Assembly (NCBI GenBank): GCA_021814855.1
Contig: JAKAHQ010000049.1
Coordinates: forward strand, 1 to 8,448
Direction of reading: 5' to 3'
Source of the DNA: Bacteroidota bacterium
GTDB taxonomy: Bacteria > Bacteroidota > Ignavibacteria > Ignavibacteriales > Melioribacteraceae
Length of the DNA stretch: 8,448 nt
The notes under the pieces are model-generated. The model was not told where the DNA came from and did no database searches. It saw only the letters and a program-made list of their open reading frames with translations. Numbering within the stretch: position 1 is the stretch's first letter; every line of letters begins with the position of its first letter. Shown in pieces: positions 1-6,492 of this stretch. The position numbers and the translations under genes are program-made.

Positions 1-451
1 ATCGAACGCCGAGCAGACTTTCGGGATTAAATACCAATCCCCAAAGATAGACCATCGAATAGATTTGAATTAATTCTCCCAAAATAAACAGGAATCCGAC
101 GTAGACTTTTTTAATTGGAAATGAAAATAAATACCCGGTAAGATTGATAATATTCAACTTCTCAACAGCGAATATGAAAACAAGCGAAATGGTTACAATC
201 ATTTGGAAGGAAAGCAGGAGCGATACTTTTTTAACATCCGGATTTTTTTTACGAATCACGCAAGTTCCCAAACCGACCAGAAATAAAAATGTAATAACCA
301 GATTTAATACATTACCGATATAATCGATTCTAAACTCGAGCAGAGACAAACCATTTAAATAATATTTTAGAATGAGCAAAACCAGGAGATTGACTGCAGC
401 TAATGTTGCAAGAAGGATTATCCAACTATTATTTTTAGAACGAGATTTCAA
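1..451 (-). CDS. Multi-pass membrane protein of unknown function, C-terminus cut by window edge
   Basis: An open frame runs from a TTG at 449-451 to the left edge with no stop, giving about 150 codons and an incomplete C-terminus. An in-frame TGA at 458-460 leaves TTG as the only usable early start; the first in-frame ATG lies about 80 codons in, inside a hydrophobic segment. The visible part begins with a short basic stretch (MKSRSKNNSW) and then has about four hydrophobic segments, near residues 11-30, 46-68, 77-96 and 116-140, separated by short basic loops such as IRKKNPDVKK. I see no FecCD permease motif, no ATP-binding motif and no catalytic signature. It starts two bases after the stop of the ABC ATPase gene, so the two are probably translationally coupled. 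It could be a transporter component or the membrane-anchoring N-terminus of a larger enzyme such as a YdcF/ElyC-type protein, but the second idea is only a guess from layout. Confidence 0.6.
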   Translation of the reverse strand, partial: MKSRSKNNSWIILLATLAAVNLLVLLILKYYLNGLSLLEFRIDYIGNVLNLVITFLFLVGLGTCVIRKKNPDVKKVSLLLSFQMIVTISLVFIFAVEKLNIINLTGYLFSFPIKKVYVGFLFILGELIQIYSMVYLWGLVFNPESLLGVR

Positions 452-453
452 GT

Positions 454-1278
454 TTATTCAATTTTATTTTTTGAGCCGACAGGGTTTATCAGAATGTTAA
501 ATGTATCCGGATTTTCTTCCCGAAAAATAACAGCATTTATTTTGAAAATCTCCGCAATATTTTTTGCGTTGAGAATTTCTGATTTTTTTCCCTCAAGAAA
601 TATTTTGCCGTTATTCATAAGTATAACATTCTTAGAATAAATACCCACGAGGTTCAGATCGTGTGAGACAGTTATTATTGTTATCCCCTGTTCAGAATTC
701 AATTTTGTAAGGAAATCGAAAATGAGGATTTGATTTTCCAGGTCGAGATGGGCATTGGGCTCATCCAGTATGAATATGCTTGCCTTTTGAGCCAGAGCCC
801 TCGCTACAAAAACACGCTGCGCTTCGCCGCCGGAAATTTCATTAATGCTTTTATTTTTAAGATGCTCGACGCGCATTAACGAAAGAGCTTCGTTAACAAT
901 CTGCTTGTCGTCTCTATTTTCGAAACCGAATGTTTTAAGATGCGGCGTTCTGCCCATCGATACGATTTCTAAAACTGAAAAAGGGAAAATAGATAAATTG
1001 GATTGAGGCACAAACGCAACTTGTTTAGCAATCTCTTTTTCGGTTAGCTGAAAAATATCCCGACCGGTCATTTTTATGCTTCCTTCCTTCGGATTAGAAA
1101 GCCCGCACAATAATCTAAGCAGCGTAGATTTTCCGCAGCCGTTTGGACCGAGAATGCTTACAAAATCTTTTTCCTGAATAATTAGTTCCGGTATATCCAA
1201 ATGAAACAGGCCGGACTTTCCGTTCCTGGTATACTCAAATTTCAAATCTTTTATTTCAAAAACAGTTTTACCGGGCAT
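454..1278 (-). CDS. ABC transporter ATP-binding protein, FecE/BtuD/HmuV-like (iron-siderophore, haem or cobalamin import type)
   Basis: This 274-residue protein is a complete ABC ATPase that would power a membrane transporter from the cytoplasmic face. All nucleotide-binding motifs are present in order: Walker A GPNGCGKST at 44-52, Q-loop glutamine in VPQS near 92, signature ISGGE at 148-152, Walker B with IFILDEP at 168-174, and the H-loop histidine in SHDLN near 206. The MGRTPHL stretch at 108-114 and overall length fit the family serving FecCD-type importers of siderophores, haem or vitamin B12. The substrate cannot be read from the ATPase alone. An in-frame TGA five codons upstream supports the ATG at 1276-1278; no strong ribosome binding site is visible. 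The 76-base gap to the upstream vanZ-like gene contains a TATAAC (minus strand, 1324-1329), but no matching -35 box, so independent transcription is unproven. No permease or binding-protein gene is adjacent in the window, which is unusual for this family. A membrane protein follows two bases after its stop. Confidence 0.93.
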   Translation of the reverse strand: MPGKTVFEIKDLKFEYTRNGKSGLFHLDIPELIIQEKDFVSILGPNGCGKSTLLRLLCGLSNPKEGSIKMTGRDIFQLTEKEIAKQVAFVPQSNLSIFPFSVLEIVSMGRTPHLKTFGFENRDDKQIVNEALSLMRVEHLKNKSINEISGGEAQRVFVARALAQKASIFILDEPNAHLDLENQILIFDFLTKLNSEQGITIITVSHDLNLVGIYSKNVILMNNGKIFLEGKKSEILNAKNIAEIFKINAVIFREENPDTFNILINPVGSKNKIE

Positions 1279-1354
1279 ATTATTCGCAGCTCACAAACAA
1301 ATTATTACAAGAAAAGAAAGTGAGTTATAATCAAGGATAATATTAGTAAAAGAT

Positions 1355-1801
1355 TTATGCGGACGCAGAAGCCGGGACATTTTTTTTTGTGCTCGCCTTA
1401 ATAAAAAGAAAGATCAGAGTAGCTCCAATCAAGCCGCCGATCGAATCCGCTGTCCAATCCAATATATCGCAGTCCCTTCCGGGAATAAATAATTGATGTA
1501 TCTCATCGAGCGCCGCGTAACAAGTTATTATCAGAAAAGAAAACAGATAAGCTTTTTCTCGCAAAAAGCTCCATCGATTTTGAAAATGAAGCCAGAGATG
1601 TACAAGGACGGCCAATCCAAAGTAGCCGAAAAAATGCTCAAATTTATCCTGAACTTTAAACAACTGGGGTATCTTATCGGTCGGCAAAGTTGTTCCTATA
1701 AACAATGCCAGCCAGTAAAGCGCCAGGGGCGAATAAAGAAACAGTATCGGCCGACTTTCAATTTTTTTATACAAACGACTTAATAATGAACTTGATTGCA
1801 T
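1355..1801 (-). CDS. VanZ-family integral membrane protein
   Basis: This 148-residue protein has about four membrane segments, near residues 18-37, 57-73, 84-98 and 113-135. It carries the two hallmarks of the VanZ-like family: a DKFEHFFGYFGLA block at 52-64, and a later ALDEIHQLFIPGRD block at 97-110 followed by a D-W-x-A-D-x-x-G-G pattern up to about 123. VanZ was named for low-level teicoplanin resistance in enterococci, but most family members are small housekeeping-like membrane proteins of unknown function, and nothing here suggests a glycopeptide resistance cluster. The ATG at 1799-1801 lies inside the end of the nnr gene, overlapping it by 35 bases. An AAGAGA sequence about nine bases upstream can serve as ribosome binding site and supports this start. 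A TTG nine codons downstream would shorten the overlap to about eight bases but has less support. The C-terminus is a short basic and alanine/serine-rich tail. Confidence 0.87.
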   Translation of the reverse strand: MQSSSLLSRLYKKIESRPILFLYSPLALYWLALFIGTTLPTDKIPQLFKVQDKFEHFFGYFGLAVLVHLWLHFQNRWSFLREKAYLFSFLIITCYAALDEIHQLFIPGRDCDILDWTADSIGGLIGATLIFLFIKASTKKNVPASASA

Positions 1802-3332
1802 TCGGTATCTCTTTAATTAAATCTTCAGGTGTATAACCGTATTCGGTTTTGTCTTCGAGTAAAAGGTCCGCCGCCAGACTGTGAATGTAAATTGCGCTTA
1901 CGAGCGCATCCTCAATTTCATCGGACTGCGCAAGAAAGCCGGCAATAATTCCTGTAAGTACATCGCCGGATCCAAACTTTGCGAGTCCCGGATTTCCGCT
2001 TGTATTTATAAACGCCTCGCCGTTTGGATTAAAGATGATAGTAGGCGCGCCTTTCAATACAATGTAACAACCGTTTTGAGTAGAAAAGTTCTTGCCGAGA
2101 TTTAACAAATCTTTCTCGATTTCAGAAACAGATACGCCCAATAAATCGGCAAACTCTTTGTGATGCGGCGTAAGTACCTTCCCTTTCAAATTCAACTTTT
2201 TATATTCTTCATTGCCGAGCGCCGTTACCGCATCTGCATCGATAACAAATTTTTTGGTTTTATGCGACCTAAGAATTTCTATAACCGCATTTTTAGTTTC
2301 TTCTTCTTTGCCCAATCCGGGGCCAATGGCAATAACATTTGCCCACTGAAGTCTTTCTTCCAGATCCTTTAAGTTGTTTACTGAAAGATATTCTTTACCG
2401 TCATCTTCGTAAGCCCGAACAACCGAGCTTTCTAATTTTTGCTGGGCTAAAATTTTCATCGATTTCGGAAAAGCAAGAATTGACGATCCCGCGCCGGTGC
2501 GAAGTATCGAATTCGCGGTAAGAAAAGAAGCGCCGGGAAGTTTTCCGCTTCCGGCAATTGTCAAAACCTTGCCGGCAGAATATTTATGCTGGTCCAAATT
2601 TTTGGAAGGAAGGCCATAGAATGCGTCTTCGGGTTCTATCAAATAATCCGTTATAGTAAGTTTACAGTAAAACTCGTTCCCTATCCCGATCGATCCTTTA
2701 ATGAGTGTGCCGCAGTTGGTATAACCTTTACCGTAGAACAAACCGGTTTTAAATTCTGAAAGCGTAACTGTTAAATCGGCGTTGAACACAACTTCACCGG
2801 ACGCATTTTCAAGATCGAGACCGGTAGGAAGATCCACTGCAATTCTATATGCGTTCGATTGATTAAGCTTCGCGACAATTTCTTTATACGGTTCGGTAAG
2901 TTCGCCCCTGCTGCCCGTACCAAGCATGGCATCGACAATTAATGAACAATCATCAAACACAGATAAATCCTTTGTACTTTCATAAACAAAAATTTTGGAG
3001 TCCGGGTACTCCGCAGTCAAATTTTTCGTAATTCTGAAATTTGTAAGGGAGTCGCCCTTCAATTCGTCTTCGGCGCCGAGCGATAAGATTTTAACGTTAT
3101 ACTCGTTAATTATAAAATGGCGCGCCAACGCAAATCCGTCTCCACCGTTATTACCTTTACCGCAGACAACGCCAACATTCCTGTTCTCAAGTTTGTCACC
3201 AATGTTTTGCGTTATCTCTGCAAAAAGACTTCGAGCCGCGTTTTCCATCAGAACAATACTCGGTATACCGAGAGTGTTGATAGCAAAGCTATCCGCATCT
3301 CTCACCTGCTGCGCTTTATAAAGTGGTATCAT
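1767..3332 (-). CDS. nnr: Bifunctional NAD(P)H-hydrate epimerase / ADP-dependent NAD(P)H-hydrate dehydratase
   Basis: This 521-residue cytoplasmic enzyme repairs hydrated NADH and NADPH. Its N-terminal YjeF_N domain (about 1-220) interconverts the R and S forms of NAD(P)HX. Its C-terminal ribokinase-like domain (about 235-515) dehydrates the S form back to NAD(P)H using ADP. Epimerase signatures are GNNGGDG at 60-66, DAMLGTG at 134-140 and VDLPTGL at 166-172. Dehydratase signatures are GSGKLPGA at 261-268, GPGLG at 337-341, DADA at 365-368, LTPHHKEF at 387-394, and GNPGLAKFGSGDVLTG at 446-461, whose GSGD holds the expected catalytic aspartate (D457). Length and domain order match the usual fused bacterial protein (E. 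coli YjeF/Nnr). No key residue appears missing. The gene follows nuoN by 112 bases and its 3' end overlaps the vanZ-like gene. The ATG at 3330-3332 is the only good start, but the nearest AAGGA lies about 18 bases upstream, farther than usual, so initiation may be weak. Confidence 0.96.
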   Translation of the reverse strand: MIPLYKAQQVRDADSFAINTLGIPSIVLMENAARSLFAEITQNIGDKLENRNVGVVCGKGNNGGDGFALARHFIINEYNVKILSLGAEDELKGDSLTNFRITKNLTAEYPDSKIFVYESTKDLSVFDDCSLIVDAMLGTGSRGELTEPYKEIVAKLNQSNAYRIAVDLPTGLDLENASGEVVFNADLTVTLSEFKTGLFYGKGYTNCGTLIKGSIGIGNEFYCKLTITDYLIEPEDAFYGLPSKNLDQHKYSAGKVLTIAGSGKLPGASFLTANSILRTGAGSSILAFPKSMKILAQQKLESSVVRAYEDDGKEYLSVNNLKDLEERLQWANVIAIGPGLGKEEETKNAVIEILRSHKTKKFVIDADAVTALGNEEYKKLNLKGKVLTPHHKEFADLLGVSVSEIEKDLLNLGKNFSTQNGCYIVLKGAPTIIFNPNGEAFINTSGNPGLAKFGSGDVLTGIIAGFLAQSDEIEDALVSAIYIHSLAADLLLEDKTEYGYTPEDLIKEIPNAIKFIIKSFV

Positions 3333-3360
3333 TTGTGTTCGAGATGATTTTCCTTAATTA

Positions 3361-3389
3361 AAGATAAGAAAGAATTGCCATAAAGTTAA
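3361..3389 (-). promoter_or_regulatory. Possible weak sigma70-like promoter upstream of nnr
   Basis: On the minus strand a TTAACT (3384-3389) is followed after exactly 17 bases by TATCTT (3361-3366). Each matches four of six positions of the TTGACA and TATAAT consensus. It lies 29 bases upstream of the nnr start codon, in the nuoN-nnr gap. It could give nnr transcription independent of the nuo operon. In an AT-rich gap such matches arise easily by chance, and this lineage may use a different promoter consensus, so this is only a candidate. Confidence 0.2.
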
Positions 3390-3444
3390 GCTGAGAGCGG
3401 CAGCAGAGTTTAATTTCCTTAATGTAAATTTTTAGGAAATATTT

Positions 3445-4881
3445 TTACCGAATGACCGATGTTATCAGGTTCATTAATGTATCAGGTAAAACACCGAACA
3501 CAATAACCAATAATGCAGAGATAACAACCGCTGTTAAACTAAGCGGGGAAACCGCGATATGAAAATTTTCTTTTGATTCCTGGAAGTACATTACAACAAC
3601 CACGCGAATATAAAAATAAACGCTTATAACGCTTGAAAGCACACCGACGATGGCAAGCCACGTAAGCTTACTTTGAATAGCGGAAACGAACACATAATAT
3701 TTTCCAAAAAATCCTGCTAGAGGCGGAATGCCGGCAAGCGCAAACATAAAGAGAGCCATCAAAGCTGCGAGTATCGGATTTCTTGAATTTAATCCAGCAT
3801 AAGAATTTAAATCGGTTCTGGAGTCATCCTCGCCTTCAATTATCGAAATGATTGCAAACGCGCCGATATTCATAAAGGCGTAAGCGGTCAGATAAAATAT
3901 AATTCCCGCCACGCTGTAAATGTTTCCGGCAGCAAGACCAATTGCCATATATCCGGCATGCGCAATGGAAGAATACGCAAGCATTCTTTTCATATTGCTT
4001 TGAGAAATCGCAACGATGCTGCCGAGCAGCATCGATAATACTGCAATAACGGCAAAGTACGGGCGGAATAAGTTATTTGCTGCCGTAGAAAAAATTGCGG
4101 AAAGTATTATTAACATCACGCTGAAAGCAGCAGCTTTTCCGGTGGTCGACATTAATCCAGTTACAGTAGTAGCCGAGCCCTGGTATACATCCGGCACCCA
4201 CATGTGAAAAGGAACGGCTGCAATTTTAAAACTGAATCCGATTAGAAAAAGAATCAGCCCTAACAAAAAGATGGTGTTGGAACCGTAGCTTGAAAAATTC
4301 TCGGTGAGATTTTGAATGCTGGTGGATCCGGTTGATCCGTAAATTAACGCTATGCCGTAAACAATGAACCCGGTAGCAAACGCACCAAGCAAAAAATATT
4401 TCATCGAAGCTTCGTTGGCCGAAAGCTTTTTGCGGTTGATGCCGGCAAGAACGTAAAAACAAATCGACATCAATTCCAGACCCATGAAGATCATTAGAAT
4501 ATCTTTTGCACCGGCCATAACCATCATACCGAGGACAGCCGATTGAATTAAAATGTAATACTCGCCGTAATAGGTGCCGTATTTTTTCAAATAATCGATT
4601 GACGAGAGAACCACAAGGGCCGCGCCGAAACTGAATATGAAATTGAATATCGCCGGTTTGCCTCCAACTTCCATCATGCCGCTGAAGATTACAAAATTTT
4701 GCTGAAGACTAATATGAAGTATCGAATAAATTGCAACAGACAGGAATAAGGCAATTGTAAACCACGGGAGAATTTCCCTACCCTTCTTTGTAAAAATTTC
4801 TATGAGGACAGATAAAACAATTCCGGCCCCGAGAATTATAAAAGGCATTAGGAAACTATATTCGATATTATATGTAGGCAT
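3445..4881 (-). CDS. nuoN: NADH-quinone oxidoreductase subunit N (complex I antiporter-like subunit)
   Basis: This 478-residue, largely hydrophobic protein with about 14 membrane helices is one of the three antiporter-like subunits of the proton-pumping arm of complex I in the cytoplasmic membrane. The key charged residues are where the family needs them: E136 in FMGLELMSI, K161 in SMKYFLLGA, K219 in FSFKIAAVPFHMW, K249 in STTGKAAAF, and K394 in FFGKYY. These correspond to E. coli NuoN E133, K158, K217, K247 and K395. The lysine in the last-channel position (K394), where NuoM has glutamate, and the VPFHMWVPDVYQG block identify it as N rather than M or L. It follows nuoM after 18 bases, consistent with cotranscription as the last nuo gene. 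The ATG at 4879-4881 fits the usual short N-terminus; upstream AGCAGA is a poor ribosome binding site, so translational coupling to nuoM is likely. A 7-bp AT-rich inverted repeat (3413-3419 with 3434-3440) lies just past its stop and is too weak to call a terminator. Confidence 0.97.
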   Translation of the reverse strand: MPTYNIEYSFLMPFIILGAGIVLSVLIEIFTKKGREILPWFTIALFLSVAIYSILHISLQQNFVIFSGMMEVGGKPAIFNFIFSFGAALVVLSSIDYLKKYGTYYGEYYILIQSAVLGMMVMAGAKDILMIFMGLELMSICFYVLAGINRKKLSANEASMKYFLLGAFATGFIVYGIALIYGSTGSTSIQNLTENFSSYGSNTIFLLGLILFLIGFSFKIAAVPFHMWVPDVYQGSATTVTGLMSTTGKAAAFSVMLIILSAIFSTAANNLFRPYFAVIAVLSMLLGSIVAISQSNMKRMLAYSSIAHAGYMAIGLAAGNIYSVAGIIFYLTAYAFMNIGAFAIISIIEGEDDSRTDLNSYAGLNSRNPILAALMALFMFALAGIPPLAGFFGKYYVFVSAIQSKLTWLAIVGVLSSVISVYFYIRVVVVMYFQESKENFHIAVSPLSLTAVVISALLVIVFGVLPDTLMNLITSVIR

Positions 4882-4899
4882 AATTAATTCTGCTGAAAA

Positions 4900-6426
4900 T
4901 TACCTTAAAAGATTTATTGTAAACGAACTCACACGGTCGAGAAGCATTTTTGTCGAAGCATCGGTTAGATTCAAAAATGTGCCCGGGTAAATTCCAATCC
5001 AAACGATGAAAACAAAAATCGGAAGCATAAGAAGTATCTCGCGCAAGGACATATCGGTCAATTCATGTTTAAGAACTTCGTTTTTCACTTCACCGAATAC
5101 GACGCGCTGATACATCCACAGCAAATAAACTGCCGCAAAAATTACTCCTGTTGCCGCAAAAATTGTAAACCACCAGCTATTAAGCGATGCAGATTTAAAA
5201 GAGCCGAGCAAAATTAAAAACTCACCAATAAAACCGTTAAGACCGGGCAGGCCGATTGACGACAGCGATGCAATCATCAAGAATGTTGCGTAAACCGGTA
5301 CCAGTTTGGCTATGCCTCCGTAAAAAGCAATGTCGCGATGATGAGTTCTTTCATAAACAATTCCCACAAGAAGGAATAACGCGCCTGTAGAAAGACCGTG
5401 ATTGATCATCTGTATTACCGCACCCTGCATGGATTCGGCAGTCATAGCAAAAATTCCAAGTACTACAAATCCAAGATGGGACACTGACGAATACGCTACT
5501 AATTTTTTCATATCGGTTTGCACCATAGACACAAGCGCGCCGTAAATAATTCCTATAACTGCGAACACGGATATAACCGGAGCGAATTGCACCGCGGACT
5601 GAGGAAATAGCGGCAGACAAAACCTTACCAATCCATATGTGCCCATCTTAAGCAATACGCCTGCAAGAATAACAGAACCGGCAGTGGGGGCTTCTACGTG
5701 CGCGTCGGGCAGCCAGGTATGAAGCGGAAACAACGGGACCTTAATTGCAAAGCTCAAAAAGAAAGCGCCGAACATCCATGCTTGAATCTGGTGCGGAATT
5801 GTCGGCCCAACTTGATAAAGATCAGTCAGACTCGAAGTGAACGAGCCGAACATTCCTTTGGCATAAACTACAAGCCAGATAATTGCAACGAGCATCAACA
5901 AACTGCCGAACATTGTGTAGATAAAAAACTTTATTGACGCATAAATTCTTCTTTCGCCGCCCCAAATTCCGATGATGAAATACATCGGTATGAGCATCGC
6001 TTCCCAAAAAATGTAGAAGAGAAAAATATCAAGAGAAATAAAAACGCCTATCATTCCCGCTTCAAGAAAAAGCATTGAGAAGGTAAACATCTTTACATTT
6101 TTTTCAATTGCCTTCCATGTAGAAATAAGAGTGAGCGGAGTAAGAAACGTTGTGAGCAAAACCAGGATAAGAGAAATTCCGTCAACGCCGACGTTGTAGC
6201 TGATATTTAAACTTTTTACCCAGGTTATTTTATGGATAAGCTGAAACTGCGGATTGGCCGGATCAAATTTGATGTATGTGAAAACCGAAATTACAAAAGC
6301 CAGCAGCGAAACACCAAGAGCATAACCGCGAATTAATTTCTGTTGATCATTCTTAAAAAACAGAACGAGTACGCTTCCGATAATCGGCGTTAAAAGTAAG
6401 TATGTTAAGAGTAAATTCTGTTCCAT
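4900..6426 (-). CDS. nuoM: NADH-quinone oxidoreductase subunit M (complex I antiporter-like subunit)
   Basis: This 508-residue protein with about 14 membrane helices is the middle antiporter-like subunit of the complex I membrane arm and carries one proton pathway. Diagnostic features are E142 in FYIFWEAMLIPMYF, K229 in SFAIKVPLFPLHTWLPDAH followed by VEAPTAGS, K260 in VLLKMGTYGL, H343 in INHGLSTGALF, and E402 in GFIGEF. The first three and the last correspond to E. coli E144, K234, K265 and E407. The glutamate in the distal channel, rather than lysine, is typical of NuoM. Length is close to the family norm and no residue of the pathway is missing. The ATG at 6424-6426 is preceded by a good ribosome binding site, AAAGGA at 6432-6437, five bases away, the clearest one in the window. 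It lies between nuoL (62-base gap) and nuoN (18-base gap). Confidence 0.98.
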   Translation of the reverse strand: MEQNLLLTYLLLTPIIGSVLVLFFKNDQQKLIRGYALGVSLLAFVISVFTYIKFDPANPQFQLIHKITWVKSLNISYNVGVDGISLILVLLTTFLTPLTLISTWKAIEKNVKMFTFSMLFLEAGMIGVFISLDIFLFYIFWEAMLIPMYFIIGIWGGERRIYASIKFFIYTMFGSLLMLVAIIWLVVYAKGMFGSFTSSLTDLYQVGPTIPHQIQAWMFGAFFLSFAIKVPLFPLHTWLPDAHVEAPTAGSVILAGVLLKMGTYGLVRFCLPLFPQSAVQFAPVISVFAVIGIIYGALVSMVQTDMKKLVAYSSVSHLGFVVLGIFAMTAESMQGAVIQMINHGLSTGALFLLVGIVYERTHHRDIAFYGGIAKLVPVYATFLMIASLSSIGLPGLNGFIGEFLILLGSFKSASLNSWWFTIFAATGVIFAAVYLLWMYQRVVFGEVKNEVLKHELTDMSLREILLMLPIFVFIVWIGIYPGTFLNLTDASTKMLLDRVSSFTINLLR

Positions 6427-6431
6427 GATTT

Positions 6432-6437
6432 TCCTTT
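6432..6437 (-). promoter_or_regulatory. Ribosome binding site of nuoM
   Basis: The minus strand reads AAAGGA, then five bases, then the nuoM ATG. This is the strongest Shine-Dalgarno sequence in the window. It is separate from the GC-rich repeat upstream, so the repeat need not occlude it. Confidence 0.7.
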
Positions 6438-6448
6438 AGGACTCGATG

Positions 6449-6492
6449 TCTCTGCGGAAGAAAAAGATTTACCGCGGAGGCGCAGAGTTTAA
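6449..6492 (-). repeat. GC-rich self-complementary element in the nuoL-nuoM gap, resembling a dispersed intergenic repeat
   Basis: The gap contains CTCTGCG (6450-6456) and its perfect inverted copy CGCAGAG (6481-6487), with the palindrome CCGCGG (6472-6477) between them. The minus-strand RNA could form the outer 7-bp stem with a 24-base loop. Alternatively it could pair the inner CTCCGCGG with CCGCAGAG, eight pairs with one mismatch; the two folds exclude each other. The minus-strand wording (CTCTGCGCCTCCGCGG then TAAA) resembles a family of short repeats I recall from intergenic regions of many bacteria, with CTCTGCG and CTCCGCGGT units; that resemblance is from memory. The element overlaps the nuoL stop codon. 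There is a T-rich run inside the loop but none after the stem, so it is not a standard terminator. Confidence 0.5.

Noticed and set aside
1290..1324. CTCAC/GTGAG inverted repeat between the VanZ-like and ATPase genes
   Set aside because: Five pairs around a 25-base loop with no T-tract; this is expected by chance.
1493..1783. Plus-strand open frame of 96 codons opposite the VanZ-like gene
   Set aside because: It lies antisense within a well-supported VanZ-family gene, has no recognisable motif and is low in complexity; it is a shadow frame.
1355..1801. VanZ-like gene as an antibiotic resistance determinant
   Set aside because: The family is broad and mostly uncharacterised; no vanHAX-type genes or regulators are nearby.
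2995..3347. Plus-strand open frames of 76-108 codons opposite the start of nnr
   Set aside because: They are antisense to conserved epimerase motifs, overlap each other in different frames, and carry no family signature.
3413..3440. Inverted repeat ATTTCCT/AGGAAAT just after nuoN as a terminator
   Set aside because: The stem is only 7 bp with three G-C pairs at most, the loop is 14 bases, and no T-run follows on the minus strand.
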